NCBI GenBank assembly: GCA_018823745.1
Contig: JAHJHR010000003.1
Coordinates: 1 to 64,000, forward strand
Direction of reading: 5' to 3'
DNA length: 64,000 bases
From: Alphaproteobacteria bacterium
GTDB taxonomy: Bacteria > Pseudomonadota > Alphaproteobacteria > Oceanibaculales > Oceanibaculaceae
Part shown: piece after piece, positions 28,125 through 37,130 of the stretch
Layout of the letters: each line of letters opens with the position of its first letter
Position numbering within the stretch: the first letter of the stretch is position 1
Made by a program: the position numbers and the translations under genes
The notes under the pieces: model-generated
Told to the model about the DNA's origin: nothing
The model's database searches: none
Seen by the model: only the letters and a program-made list of their open reading frames with translations

Positions 28125-29292
28125 TCTGGCCCCGTCTCTGGCCGGCCCTGATCAGGGCAACCAGCAGATAGACGGCGCAGGCGACGGCCAGAACGACCAT
28201 CAAGCCGTGCGGGTCCCAGATGTCCATGGCGGAACCGCCCAGGCTCGGGCCGATGACGCTGCCGAGACTGTAGAGCATCACGAAGGCGGTATTGGCGGCG
28301 GCCAGCTGATCATCCGGGAAACGTTCGGCCAGCAGGCACAGACCGACCGTATATATCCCCATCACCACCCCGCCCCAGACCAGCAGCAGCGGCCAGATCA
28401 AAACTGTCCCGATGGCGAAGGGCAGCAGCACCGGCCCGGCCACGCCGATGGCTGTACAGCCGACCAGCAGGGCCCGCTTGTTCACGCGGTCGGCCAGCCA
28501 GCCCAACGGGAATTGCAGCGCCAGATTGCCCGCCAGAAACACCGACAGCAGGATAACCGCCATCTGCTCCTCGAAGCCGATGCGCAGGGCATAGAGCGGC
28601 AGCAGGGCAAAGGCCGTGGTATCCGAAAAGCCGCTGATGACGGCGGCCAGCATCACCGTCGGCGCAAAGACGAGAAAGCGCAGAATATTGGCCGGTTCGC
28701 GCCGGGGGGCCGGCGGAATCGCCCGGCGCGCGAAAGGCAGCGGCACGCCGGCCAGCAGTAGCGCGCCAGCCGCCACCAGGAAGGGTGTCATACCCTCGGT
28801 GCCGACCACGCTGATGATCAGCGGGCCTGTGGTAAAGCCGCTGGCCAGGAAGGCGACATACAGCCCCAGCACCTTGCCGCGATTGGCGCGGGTGGCGACG
28901 GCGTTGATCCAGGATTCGCTGGTAATCCAGGCCAGGCCGATACAAAGCCCGAGAAAGAAGCGCATCACGAACCAGGCGGCCAGTGACTCAAAGACCGCCA
29001 GAAGCAGCAGGATGACCGCGCCGCCGGCAATGCTGGCATACATGGTGTTCAGCACGCCCAGGCGGCGGATGATCAGCGGAAAGAACGATCCGCACAGCAG
29101 GATGGCCAGGGTAGCGGTCGCGCTGTTGAGACCGATCAGCAGTGCGCTGGTGCCGCGCTGTTCCAGAAGCAGGGCAAGCAGCGGCATGGTGGTGCCGAAC
29201 ATCACGCCCACGCCCAGCGAACTTGCCAGCAGCGCCGTCAGCGCCCGCCGCCGCAATGCCGGCGAGAGGTCAGGGCCGGGCACAGTCTCCAT
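28105..29292 (-). CDS. MFS transporter (YcaD-like)
   Basis: Inner-membrane major facilitator with about 12 helices in 395 residues. It shows the N-half motif with LIIRRLGVLNTMYASIAGG, the FLGLCIGLAWITSESWINAVATRANRGKVLGLY stretch typical of the YcaD subgroup, and GWLADRVNKRALLVG at the second-half loop. Substrate unknown. Its 3' end overlaps the SPOR lipoprotein gene tail to tail by 20 bases. It lies 11 bases after the stop of the coiled-coil protein gene, so the two are probably cotranscribed. Confidence 0.88.
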   Translation of the reverse strand: METVPGPDLSPALRRRALTALLASSLGVGVMFGTTMPLLALLLEQRGTSALLIGLNSATATLAILLCGSFFPLIIRRLGVLNTMYASIAGGAVILLLLAVFESLAAWFVMRFFLGLCIGLAWITSESWINAVATRANRGKVLGLYVAFLASGFTTGPLIISVVGTEGMTPFLVAAGALLLAGVPLPFARRAIPPAPRREPANILRFLVFAPTVMLAAVISGFSDTTAFALLPLYALRIGFEEQMAVILLSVFLAGNLALQFPLGWLADRVNKRALLVGCTAIGVAGPVLLPFAIGTVLIWPLLLVWGGVVMGIYTVGLCLLAERFPDDQLAAANTAFVMLYSLGSVIGPSLGGSAMDIWDPHGLMVVLAVACAVYLLVALIRAGQRRGQIRTPAG

Positions 29293-29303
29293 GACGGGTC
29301 ATC

Positions 29304-30029
29304 CTAGGGGTAGCGGCAGCGATCCGCCGTAACCTGTACGAAACCCCGTGGCCCGGCAATCACCGAGAAGCGATGCTCGACCGATCCGACCACGACGGAT
29401 TGCGTCAGCGGCAGGGGGCCAGTCGCAACCTTCTCCTCGCCGCCGATCTTGGTGACGGTCACGGTCATCGGCTTTTCCGGGTCGAACCAGGCTTCCGGCC
29501 GGCCCTCGGCATTCAGCGCCGTTTCGCCCAGGGCGCTGACGGTCAGCGTGTTATTGGCGAAGGTAACGTAAGAATTGGCGCTGCTGGCCAAAGGCGTGCG
29601 CACCAGGAAGCGCTTGGTCTCCGCCCCCTGGCAGTCACGAACGCTGCTGGCCTGGCCGACCACGAAGGACAGCCGGTCCAGCGTCACGCCATCCTTCAGC
29701 CGCTGCTCGATCAGCCCCATCAGCGGGCGCAATTCCTGGCGCGGCACCTCGCGCTCATAGCGGGTCTGCCATTCGGCAATCCGCTGCTGCAGCGCCTGTG
29801 CCTGGCTTTGGGCGGTTTGCGCCTGCGTCGTCAGCGCCTCGTTGCGCTCGCGCAGGCTGGTCTGCTCCTCGCGCAGCTTGTCGAGCTGGGCGCGACGATC
29901 CTCGATGCCAAGCTGGTAGGAAAACAGGCCGATGCCGGCCAGAACGCCCAGAACCAGCAGGATGCGGAAAACCCGCCCCCAGATCCGTCGGCGATAGCGC
30001 CGCTCGTAATCGTGTAACCCGTAGGACAT
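29304..30029 (-). CDS. Single-pass membrane protein with coiled coil, unknown function
   Basis: A 241-residue protein I do not recognise. After a basic N-terminus (HDYERRYRRRIWGRV) comes one membrane helix (about 22-42: ILLVLGVLAGIGLFSYQLG), then a coiled coil of about 55 residues (DRRAQLDKLREEQTSLRERNEALTTQAQ and on), then a globular domain ending in RGFVQVTADRCRYP. The topology suggests the C-terminal domain is periplasmic. Two Cys residues (near 130 and 238) could form a disulfide. It precedes the YcaD-like MFS gene by 11 bases. It could be a transporter accessory or envelope protein. Confidence 0.68.
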   Translation of the reverse strand: MSYGLHDYERRYRRRIWGRVFRILLVLGVLAGIGLFSYQLGIEDRRAQLDKLREEQTSLRERNEALTTQAQTAQSQAQALQQRIAEWQTRYEREVPRQELRPLMGLIEQRLKDGVTLDRLSFVVGQASSVRDCQGAETKRFLVRTPLASSANSYVTFANNTLTVSALGETALNAEGRPEAWFDPEKPMTVTVTKIGGEEKVATGPLPLTQSVVVGSVEHRFSVIAGPRGFVQVTADRCRYP

Positions 30030-30240
30030 GCGACCGTTTCAAACAAGGAGAAGAGGAAAGGCTGGCCACGGGAGTGGCTGGCAACGAGGATGGCGCCATA
30101 GAATTGCGCCGATATGATGACCAAGCAAACGCTGAACAATCATCGCTGCATGGCGTCATGCGAAGCCGGCACAGGTCGACCCCGACAAGGTCAGTTAGGC
30201 TGACCCAATAACCATAGCACGGTTGCCCCGTGATGCATCG

Positions 30241-31137
30241 ATGAACCGACCCGAAACCGATAATGCCAGGGGTATCCTGCTGCTGATGCTGGCGGTCGGC
30301 TGTTTTTCCTGCATGGATGCGACCGCGAAGATCCTGCTGCAGAACCACGAGATGCCGCAGGTGGTCTGGGCGCGTTACAGCTTTCATCTGCTGGCGATGG
30401 TGCTGGTCCTGCGCCCCCGGCGCTGTCTTGCCCTGCTGAAAACCGGACGTCCCTTGTTGCAGACCCTGCGCGGGTTGCTGCTGCTGGGATCGACCGGGCT
30501 GTTCTTCCTGGGCATCCAGCACATACCGCTGGCCGATGCGACGGCGATCAATTTCCTGGCGCCGCTGCTGGTCGTGGCCCTGTCGGCCCCGCTGCTGGGC
30601 GAGAAGGTCGGGCCGCGCCGCTGGGCGGCGGTCATCATCGGCTTTGTCGGCGTGCTGGTCATCCTGCGCCCCGGTCTGGGAGCGGCCCATCCGGCCGGCT
30701 TCTACATTCTTGCCGTGGCGCTGCTGTTCGCGTTTTTCTCGCTCAGCACCCGCATTCTGGGGCGCACAGAGGACCCGACCGGCATGCTGCTGCACACGGC
30801 GGTCATCGGCACTGCGATCGCGACCCTCGCCATTCCGTTCTACTGGTCCCCCGTTCCGCTGAAAAGCTGGCTGCTTTTCGCGCTGATCGGCGGGTTGGGC
30901 TGCGTCGGCCATCTGGTGCTGATCCGCGCCTATATGATGGCCGAGGCGTCAGCGCTGGCGCCGTTCAGCTACAGCCAGCTGATCTGGTCGCTGCTGCTGG
31001 GCTTCCTGCTGTTCGGCGATCTGCCGGACGGGCTCACCCTGATCGGCGCCGGCATCGTCACCGCCAGCGGCCTCTATGTCTGGCACCGCGAGCGCCAGAT
31101 CAAAGCGGTCACGCCGCCGCCGCCCGCCGCCGGCTGA
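30241..31137 (+). CDS. DMT-superfamily EamA transporter
   Basis: A 298-residue inner-membrane protein with two EamA repeats and about ten helices. The start MNRPETDNARGILLLMLAVGCFSCMDATAKIL and the internal ADATAINFLAPLLVVALSAPLLGEKVGPRRW (end of repeat 1) are typical, with GDLPDGLTLIGAGIVTASGLY at the end of repeat 2. I chose the ATG; a TTG 18 bases upstream is less likely. These carriers export amino acids, nucleobases or other metabolites; substrate unknown. The 3' end overlaps the convergent MFS gene by 29 bases. Confidence 0.88.
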   Translation: MNRPETDNARGILLLMLAVGCFSCMDATAKILLQNHEMPQVVWARYSFHLLAMVLVLRPRRCLALLKTGRPLLQTLRGLLLLGSTGLFFLGIQHIPLADATAINFLAPLLVVALSAPLLGEKVGPRRWAAVIIGFVGVLVILRPGLGAAHPAGFYILAVALLFAFFSLSTRILGRTEDPTGMLLHTAVIGTAIATLAIPFYWSPVPLKSWLLFALIGGLGCVGHLVLIRAYMMAEASALAPFSYSQLIWSLLLGFLLFGDLPDGLTLIGAGIVTASGLYVWHRERQIKAVTPPPPAAG

Positions 31138-32332
31138 CGCTGCCGGCGCTCAGCACCGTCACGATGGTGAGGATGCTAAGGGCGGAGATCGCCCAGAACA
31201 TCATGTTGGGGTCCATCCGGTCGAGCAGCATGCCAAAGAACAGCGGCGTGATCGCCCCGCCCAGATTGAAGCCGGTGGAGACGAAGCCGAACACCTTGCC
31301 GGTGGAGCCGGCCGGGGTGACGGCGCGGATCATCATGTCACGCGACGGTGCCACCATGCCGCTGAAGAAACCGGCCAGGCCGAACAGCACCGTGACCATG
31401 GTCAGCGGCAGATCGAAGGCCGCCACACAGCCGACCAGCACACCAACCATGATGAAACAGCCCGCCGCGACGAAGGAATGGCGCTGGGTACGGTCGGCCA
31501 GCCAACCACCGCCCAGAACACCGGCAGCACTGGCGAAGAGATAGGCGGTCAGCGGGGCGCTGGCCTGCACGATATCGACCTCATACAGCGTCACCAGGGC
31601 GGAGACCCCGAAGCTGGTGAAGCCGCCATTGGTCATGGCGATGCCGACGAAGAACAGGAAACCCATCAGCACCGGCACGCTGAGCAGCAGCTTCAGCCCC
31701 TGCGGCCCGGTCGCGGCCGCCTGCGCTTGCTTGGTGGCGGGATCGGGGGTCTCCTCCTTCAGCACCGAGGCGAAGGCGGCCAGCACCAGGGCGGTGGCCA
31801 GGCCGACTGCGCCGACGATCCCCAGCGCCATGCGCCAGCCCACCGTCTCCAGCAGGAAGACCATGGTCAGCGGGGCGACGGCGAAGCCGAAATAACCGGC
31901 AAAGGTGTGGATCGAGAAGGCACGCCCCATCCGGTTCTTGCCAACCGATGCCGACAGGATGGTGTAATCAGCCGGGTGATAGACCGAATTGGCCAGCCCG
32001 GCGATGGCCATCAGCGTGATCAGCGCCCAATAGGTCGGAAAGATGCCGATGGCGGCAATCGCGATGGCCTCGATGATCAGCCCGGCGATCAGCAAGGCGC
32101 GCGCGCCGAAGCGATCGACCAGGAATCCCATTGGCGCCTGGGTCAGCCCGGTCGCCACGTTGAACACGGTCAAGGCCAGGCCCAGCGCCGTGAAGCTGAC
32201 GCCGTAGACATCCTTCAGCAGCGGAAACAGCGGCGGCAGGACCAGCATGTAGACATGGCTGAGGAAATGCGCGGTGCTGATAAGCCCGATGACCTTGGTG
32301 TCGCTGCGCGGCAAGGCGGCCGTGGCGTCCAT
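31109..32332 (-). CDS. MFS transporter
   Basis: A 407-residue major facilitator with about 12 helices. The loop motif GFLVDRFGARALLIAGLIIEA lies between helices 2 and 3, and GGWLADRTQRHSFVAAGCF in the second half; STAHFLSHVYMLVLPPLFPLLKDVYG at the start is seen in the Fsr/cyanate-like MFS groups. The ATG at 32332 follows GGGAG; the longer frame upstream is rejected. The substrate is unknown. It is convergent with the EamA gene (29-base overlap) and divergent from the ketopantoate reductase-like gene. Confidence 0.88.
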   Translation of the reverse strand: MDATAALPRSDTKVIGLISTAHFLSHVYMLVLPPLFPLLKDVYGVSFTALGLALTVFNVATGLTQAPMGFLVDRFGARALLIAGLIIEAIAIAAIGIFPTYWALITLMAIAGLANSVYHPADYTILSASVGKNRMGRAFSIHTFAGYFGFAVAPLTMVFLLETVGWRMALGIVGAVGLATALVLAAFASVLKEETPDPATKQAQAAATGPQGLKLLLSVPVLMGFLFFVGIAMTNGGFTSFGVSALVTLYEVDIVQASAPLTAYLFASAAGVLGGGWLADRTQRHSFVAAGCFIMVGVLVGCVAAFDLPLTMVTVLFGLAGFFSGMVAPSRDMMIRAVTPAGSTGKVFGFVSTGFNLGGAITPLFFGMLLDRMDPNMMFWAISALSILTIVTVLSAGSVSRRRAAAA

Positions 32333-32513
32333 CGATCGCTCCCGATTTTTTATAATGCTTCTGATGTAGGACAGTGCCGCCATCCCGGCAACGCCGTCAA
32401 CGCGAAGTGCCGCATGACTGAAATGCAAGGATCGGCGAAGGACCACGCATTCATTGCGGTATTCTCAGCGCCGGTCTAGAAAGCGCGCAACATATATGCA
32501 TGGAGGCTAAAGG

Positions 32514-33491
32514 GTGAAAATCTGCATTTACGGCGCCGGCTCGGTCGGCGGATTCCTCGGTGCGAAGCTGGCCAGGGCCGGCGAGGATGTAACCCTGATC
32601 GCCCGCGGCGCCCATCTGGAGGCGATCCGCAGCAACGGGTTAACCCTGCAGCAGGGCGAGCCGTTTACGGTGCACCCCAAGGCCACCGACAAGGCCGAGG
32701 AAGCCGGGGTGCAGGATCTGGTCATCTGCACTGTGAAGGCCCATGGCGTCAGCGCCGCCGCCGCCGGCATCGCGCCGCTGCTGGGGCCGGACACCACGGT
32801 CGTTTTCGCGCTGAACGGCATTCCCTGGTGGTATTTCCACGGCCTGCCCGGCGCCCATGAAGGCCGCCAGCTGGAGCGGCTGGACCCGGCAGGCACGATC
32901 TGGAAGACCATCGGCCCGCAGCGCGCCATCGGCTGTGTCGTGCATATTGGCGCGGAAGTCACCGCCCCCGGCACGGTCACCGTCACCGGCGGCGAGAAAT
33001 TCGAGATCGGCGAGCCGGATGGCAGCGACAGCCCCCGCCTCGCCGCCATTGTCGATGCCTTCCGGCGCAGCGACATAAAGGTCGAGACATCGAACCGCAT
33101 CCGCGACCTGATCTGGTCGAAGCTGCTGGGCAATGTCACCTCCAACACCATCAGCGCCCTGACCCGGGCGAAGATGGGCGAATTGTATGACGACCCGATT
33201 CTGAAGGGCTTCATGCGCCAGATGATGGAAGAGGCCGAGGCGGTGGCCCTGAAGCTGGGTGCGGAAATTCCGCTCAGCATCGAGGCGCGCTTCGCCAAGG
33301 GGCCGCGCCTGCGCGACTTCCGCACCTCGACGCTGCAGGATCTGCTGGCCAGCCGGCCGCTTGAGGTCGAGCCGATCATCGGCATCGTCACCGAGCTGGG
33401 CGACATGGTCGGCGTCGAGACACCGTCCATCGACCTGGTCTATGCGCTGCTGAAGCGCCTGGCGATCAGCGAAGGCCTGTATCCGGCGTAA
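32514..33491 (+). CDS. Ketopantoate reductase-like protein (PanE/ApbA family)
   Basis: A 325-residue NADP-dependent oxidoreductase of the ApbA/PanE family. PanE reduces 2-dehydropantoate to pantoate in pantothenate synthesis. The Rossmann motif GAGSVGGFLGAKLARAGEDVTLIARG starts at residue 6. The later IRDLIWSKLLGNVTSNTISALTRAKMGEL carries the catalytic Lys and Asn of the family, and the C-terminal RTSTLQDLLASRPLEVEPIIG-type segment fits. The start is a GTG with GGAGG upstream. Many genomes have several paralogs that act on other 2-oxoacids, so I give no symbol. Confidence 0.85.
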   Translation: MKICIYGAGSVGGFLGAKLARAGEDVTLIARGAHLEAIRSNGLTLQQGEPFTVHPKATDKAEEAGVQDLVICTVKAHGVSAAAAGIAPLLGPDTTVVFALNGIPWWYFHGLPGAHEGRQLERLDPAGTIWKTIGPQRAIGCVVHIGAEVTAPGTVTVTGGEKFEIGEPDGSDSPRLAAIVDAFRRSDIKVETSNRIRDLIWSKLLGNVTSNTISALTRAKMGELYDDPILKGFMRQMMEEAEAVALKLGAEIPLSIEARFAKGPRLRDFRTSTLQDLLASRPLEVEPIIGIVTELGDMVGVETPSIDLVYALLKRLAISEGLYPA

Positions 33492-33499
33492 GCGTGTGA

Positions 33500-33528
33500 C
33501 CCGGCCCTCGGTAAATCCGAGGGCCGGG
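33500..33528. terminator. Strong hairpin between convergent genes
   Basis: CCCGGCCCTCGG-TAAAT-CCGAGGGCCGGG, a perfect 12-bp stem between the stops of the PanE-like gene and dctM. No T-run is present on either side, but the position suits a two-way transcription stop. Confidence 0.55.
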
Positions 33529-33536
33529 CCGAGCTT

Positions 33537-34844
33537 CTAGGGACGCATCGTGGCCTGGGCCGGCAGCCAGGTGACGATTTCCGGGAAGATGGTGATCATC
33601 GCCACCGCGACGACCATCAGCAGGAAGAACGGCAAAGCGGCATAGGCGATATACAGGATGTTTCGTCCTGTCAGCCCTTGCAGCACGAACAGGTTGAAGC
33701 CAACCGGCGGCGTGATCTGCGACATCTCGACCACCAGCACGACATAGATGCCGAACCACAGCAGGTCGATGCCGGCCGCCTGCACCATCGGCAGGATGAT
33801 GGCCACGGTCAGCACGACGACGGAAATACCGTCCAGGAAACAGCCCAGCACGATGAAGAACAGGGTCAGCGCGACCAGCAGCATATAGGGCGACAGCTGC
33901 AATTCGCGGATCCATTCCGCCAGCGTGCGCGGCAGGCCGGTATAGCCCATCGCCACCGACAGGAAGGCCGCACCGGCCAGGATGAAGGCGATCATGCAGG
34001 AGCTGCGCGTCGCGCCCAGCAGGCTGTCAAGGAAGCTGCGCCAGGTCAGCGAGCCCATGACCAGCGACAGGATCAGCGCTCCGGCCACTCCACAGGCCGC
34101 CGCCTCCGTCGCCGTCGCCCAGCCCTGGTAGATCGAGCCGATGACCAGCATGATCAGCAGGATCACCGGGATCAGCCGGCGCGAGGAATAAACCTTCTCC
34201 AGGAAGCTCATCTTGATGTCGGCCGGCGGCGTCCGGTCCGGGAAGATCACTGCCCAGAGGGCGATATAGCCCATGAACAGACCAGCCAGCATCGCCCCCG
34301 GGAAGACCCCGGCGATGAACAGCTGGACGATGGAGACTTCCGCCGAGACGCCATAGACGATCATGATGATCGAGGGCGGGATCAGCAGGCCCAGCGTCCC
34401 GGAACCGGCCAGCGAGCCGATAATCAGCCGCTCGTCATAGCCCCGGCGGGAGAGTTCGGGGATCGACATCTTGCCGATGGTCATCGCCGTGGCAGCGGAG
34501 GAGCCGGAGACGGCGGCGAACACCGTACAGCCCAGCACATTCACATGCAGCAGGCGGCCCGGCAGGCGGGTCAGCCAGGGGGCCAGCCCCTGGAACATGT
34601 CTTCGGACAGTTTCGTGCGGAACAGGATCTCGCCCATCCAGATGAACAGCGGCAGCGCCGTCAGCGTCCAGCTGGCGCTGGAGCCCCATACGGTTGTCGC
34701 CATGACGATGCCCGGCGGCGCGCCGGAGAACATGGCGATGCCGAACAGGCCGATCGCCAGCAGCGACAGGGCGACCCAGAAGCCGCCCGCCAGGAAGGCA
34801 AGCAGCAGGACGATCAGGAGAATCGATTGAACAAGCTGGTCCAT
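33537..34844 (-). CDS. dctM: TRAP transporter large permease (DctM)
   Basis: Large membrane subunit of a tripartite ATP-independent periplasmic transporter, which drives solute uptake with a sodium or proton gradient. The 435-residue protein has about 12 helices, the motif SGSSAATAMTIGKMSIPELSRRGYD and LAGSGTLGLLIPPSIIMIVYGVSAE near residues 95-165, and FLDGISVVVLTVAIILPMVQAAGIDLLWFGIYVVLVVEMSQITPPVGFNLFVLQGL near the end, all DctM hallmarks. It follows dctQ by 12 bases. The substrate cannot be read from the permease; organic acids are usual. Confidence 0.95.
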   Translation of the reverse strand: MDQLVQSILLIVLLLAFLAGGFWVALSLLAIGLFGIAMFSGAPPGIVMATTVWGSSASWTLTALPLFIWMGEILFRTKLSEDMFQGLAPWLTRLPGRLLHVNVLGCTVFAAVSGSSAATAMTIGKMSIPELSRRGYDERLIIGSLAGSGTLGLLIPPSIIMIVYGVSAEVSIVQLFIAGVFPGAMLAGLFMGYIALWAVIFPDRTPPADIKMSFLEKVYSSRRLIPVILLIMLVIGSIYQGWATATEAAACGVAGALILSLVMGSLTWRSFLDSLLGATRSSCMIAFILAGAAFLSVAMGYTGLPRTLAEWIRELQLSPYMLLVALTLFFIVLGCFLDGISVVVLTVAIILPMVQAAGIDLLWFGIYVVLVVEMSQITPPVGFNLFVLQGLTGRNILYIAYAALPFFLLMVVAVAMITIFPEIVTWLPAQATMRP

Positions 34845-34856
34845 GGCTGCTTTTCC

Positions 34857-35378
34857 TCAGTGCCCGTCAGGCGACAGCAGGGCGTCCTGCTCAATGTCAT
34901 AGCTGGGCGTATTGCCGCGCAGCACGGAAATCAGCTCGTCCAGAAAGGCGATGGTCAGCACGACCAGGCCAGCCAGAAGGGCGGATTGCGGCACCGCCAG
35001 CGGAATGCGCACCAGGCCGTCGGCCACTTCGTTGTAGCGGATCGAATCCTTTACCAGCACCCAGGTGAACCAGGCGAAATAACCGGTGAGGATCGTGCCG
35101 GCGGCCAGGCAGATGATATCGGCGATCCGCCGCGCCGCGACGGGCAGGCGCAGCAGCACCAGATTGACGCGGATATGGCTGCCGGCGCGGAAGGAATAGG
35201 CCAGCGCCAGGAAAGAGGAAGCGGCCATCAGGAAGCCCGCGATCTCGTTCGCCGAGGGCACCAGGATGCCGAAAAAGCGGCCAATGATCTGCGCCAGGAT
35301 CAAGGCGCCGATGCCGGCCAGACAGATCGCGGCCAGATAGCCGCAGAACGCATACAGGAAATCAAGCGCGGCGCGCAT
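34857..35378 (-). CDS. dctQ: TRAP transporter small permease (DctQ)
   Basis: Small membrane subunit of the TRAP system, 173 residues with four helices. Characteristic are LDFLYAFCGYLAAICLAGIGALILAQIIGRFFG at the N-terminus, ANEIAGFLMAASSFLALAYSFRAGSHIRVNLVLLRLP in the middle and a short C-terminal tail. I use the ATG at 35378; a GTG 6 bases upstream is also possible, neither with a strong ribosome site. It lies between dctP and dctM, separated from dctP by a 90-base gap that contains a hairpin. Confidence 0.92.
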   Translation of the reverse strand: MRAALDFLYAFCGYLAAICLAGIGALILAQIIGRFFGILVPSANEIAGFLMAASSFLALAYSFRAGSHIRVNLVLLRLPVAARRIADIICLAAGTILTGYFAWFTWVLVKDSIRYNEVADGLVRIPLAVPQSALLAGLVVLTIAFLDELISVLRGNTPSYDIEQDALLSPDGH

Positions 35379-35421
35379 GGCCACCCACCAGGTCAGCGTT
35401 TCAGGGCGATAGATGAAAACG

Positions 35422-35455
35422 AAAACAGCCGGCGCGGTGTTTCACGCGCCGGCTG
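35422..35455 (-). terminator. Hairpin with short T-run after dctP
   Basis: On the minus strand an 11-bp GC-rich stem (CAGCCGGCGCG / CGCGCCGGCTG, 8-base loop) is followed by TTTTCGTTTTC. It lies 13 bases past the dctP stop and before dctQ, so it probably attenuates transcription into the permease genes. Confidence 0.75.
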
Positions 35456-35468
35456 CCTGTCGCCGCAA

Positions 35469-36443
35469 TTACATCTTCTTGTAGGAATCGACGATGGTCT
35501 TGCCGTTCGCGCCGGCCTTTTCCACCCATTCCTTCACCATGGTATCGCCAAGCTTCTGCAACTCGGCCTGCAGGCTGTCACTCGGGGCCAGCACCTTCAT
35601 GCCATTGTCGCCCAGCGCCTTGACCGTGGCCTTCGCCTCGACCTTGCTGGCTTCCCAGATCCGCTTCTCGGATTCGGCGGCGGCCTTCAGCAGGGCGTCC
35701 TGCAGCGGCTTGGCCAGACCATCGAAGGCCTTCTGGTTCACGAAAACAGCGTTCTTCGGGTGCATCGCGCTGGTGGTGTAGACCACCTTCAGGAATTCCC
35801 ACGCCTTCACATCGACGCCGGTGGCGGCCGAGGTCAGCATCGAGGAGACCAGGCCGGTGGAGAAGGCCTGCGGCACTTCGGCGTACTGCACCGTGGTCGG
35901 CACAGCGCCCATCAGCTCGGCCAGACGCGCGGTCGCGGCATTATAGGCGCGGAATTTCACGCCCTTCATGTCGGCCAGCGTCTTGATCTCGGTCTGGTTG
36001 AACAGATCCTGCCCGGGCCAGGGGGCGGCATAGAGCAGCTTCAGCCCTTCTTCGGCCAGCAGCTTCTCCAGAACCGGCTTCTGCGCCTGATACAGCTTCC
36101 ACGCATTGTCGTAGCCAACCGCCAGGAACGGGATGCCATCGGCCTCGAAGACCGGGTTCTCGTTGCCATAGGCCGACAGCAGGATTTCACCCAGCTGCGC
36201 CTGGCTGGTGCGCACGGCGCGCTTGATTTCCGGCATCTTGAACAGCGACGCGCCGCTGTGGATGTTGATGGTCAGCTTCCCATCGGTCAGCTTCTTCACA
36301 TCCTCGGCGAAGATACGGGTGTTCTTGGTGTGGAAGTTGGTGTCGGGATAAGGCAGCGGCATATCCCAGGTTTGCGCCATCGCGACGCTGGAAAGCCCGC
36401 CGACGGCCATGCCCACGATCAAGGCCGAAAATAATTTCCGCAT
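35469..36443 (-). CDS. dctP: TRAP transporter solute-binding protein (DctP)
   Basis: Periplasmic binding protein of the TRAP system, 324 residues. The Sec signal peptide is MRKLFSALIVGMAVGGLSSVAMA, cut before QTWDMPLPYPDTNFHTKN. The middle shows KGVKFRAYNAATARLAELMGAVPTTVQYAEVPQAFSTGLVSSMLTSAATG, where the Arg of KFRAYN is the usual carboxylate-binding residue of DctP proteins. I chose ATG 36443 with GGGAG 7 bases upstream over an in-frame start further up. The ligand is probably a carboxylate. Confidence 0.93.
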   Translation of the reverse strand: MRKLFSALIVGMAVGGLSSVAMAQTWDMPLPYPDTNFHTKNTRIFAEDVKKLTDGKLTINIHSGASLFKMPEIKRAVRTSQAQLGEILLSAYGNENPVFEADGIPFLAVGYDNAWKLYQAQKPVLEKLLAEEGLKLLYAAPWPGQDLFNQTEIKTLADMKGVKFRAYNAATARLAELMGAVPTTVQYAEVPQAFSTGLVSSMLTSAATGVDVKAWEFLKVVYTTSAMHPKNAVFVNQKAFDGLAKPLQDALLKAAAESEKRIWEASKVEAKATVKALGDNGMKVLAPSDSLQAELQKLGDTMVKEWVEKAGANGKTIVDSYKKM

Positions 36444-36512
36444 GTGTTGCTCCCTGTCCGGAGTGTTGAGTGACATGCCGGCGTTAAACGCCGATCAAGC
36501 TGTTTGCTTTGC

Positions 36513-36530
36513 GTACAAGCTAGACTGTAC
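36513..36530. promoter_or_regulatory. GTACA/TGTAC dyad in the dctP promoter region
   Basis: GTACA (36513-36517) and TGTAC (36526-36530) with an 8-base centre lie about 70 bases above the dctP start, between the divergent dctP and thioesterase genes. Suggests a regulator site, probably GntR- or LysR-type; arms are short. Confidence 0.35.
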
Positions 36531-36630
36531 ACATGCGATATGCGGGTCAAGGGGTTCGGCATGATTGATGTGCGCGCCGAGCACCTTTTCTGCTGCTTCT
36601 CAGACATGAAACGCCGGATGACTGCCTGAC

Positions 36631-37116
36631 ATGACAGACAACACCCTCGCCAACGCCGAGACCGCGCCCGCCACCCAGGCGCTGATGGAAACCCTGATCG
36701 GGCTGGAGCCGACCTCCGGCTTTCAGGAGATGATGGGCTATCGCATCGTCGAATGGCGCGAGGGCTTTGCCGCGCTGGAAATGGACATAACGCCGCGCCA
36801 CCTGAATCGCGCCGGCGTGCTGCATGGCGGGGTCGCCGCCTCGCTGCTGGACACGGTCTGCGGCTTCTCCGGCTGCTATTGTCCTGACCCGGACCGCGTG
36901 CGCAAGGCGGTCACCCTGTCACTGACCACGCAATATCTCGGGCAGGCCACGGCCGGCACGCTGCGCGCCATCTCCCGGGTACGGGGCGGCGGGCGCAAGA
37001 TTTTCTTCTGTGCCGGCGAAGTCTTCGGCCCCGACGGCACGCTGATCGCCGCCGGCGAAGGCACCTTCCGCTACCGCTCCGGCAGCGAGGATTCTCTGGG
37101 CAGCCCGCGGAAGTAG
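36631..37116 (+). CDS. PaaI-type hotdog thioesterase
   Basis: A 161-residue single-hotdog protein of the PaaI/YbgC-like acyl-CoA thioesterase group. The hallmark HLNRAGVLHGGVAASLLDTVCGFSG lies near residues 55-80 (HGG motif with the following catalytic Asp), and RKAVTLSLTTQYLGQATAGTLRAISRVRGGGRKIFFCAGEVFGPDG fits the C-terminal half. It diverges from dctP and is flanked downstream by REP-like repeats. It would hydrolyse short or aromatic acyl-CoA; the substrate is unknown. Confidence 0.87.
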   Translation: MTDNTLANAETAPATQALMETLIGLEPTSGFQEMMGYRIVEWREGFAALEMDITPRHLNRAGVLHGGVAASLLDTVCGFSGCYCPDPDRVRKAVTLSLTTQYLGQATAGTLRAISRVRGGGRKIFFCAGEVFGPDGTLIAAGEGTFRYRSGSEDSLGSPRK

Positions 37117-37130
37117 GCGCCGCTTCTCAG

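Noticed and set aside
33678..36434. 918-codon open frame on the plus strand opposite the TRAP genes
   Set aside because: Its translation is rich in His, Gln, Arg and Asp with no membrane or domain pattern, as expected for the reverse of GC-rich genes; the minus strand carries three genes with clear TRAP motifs.
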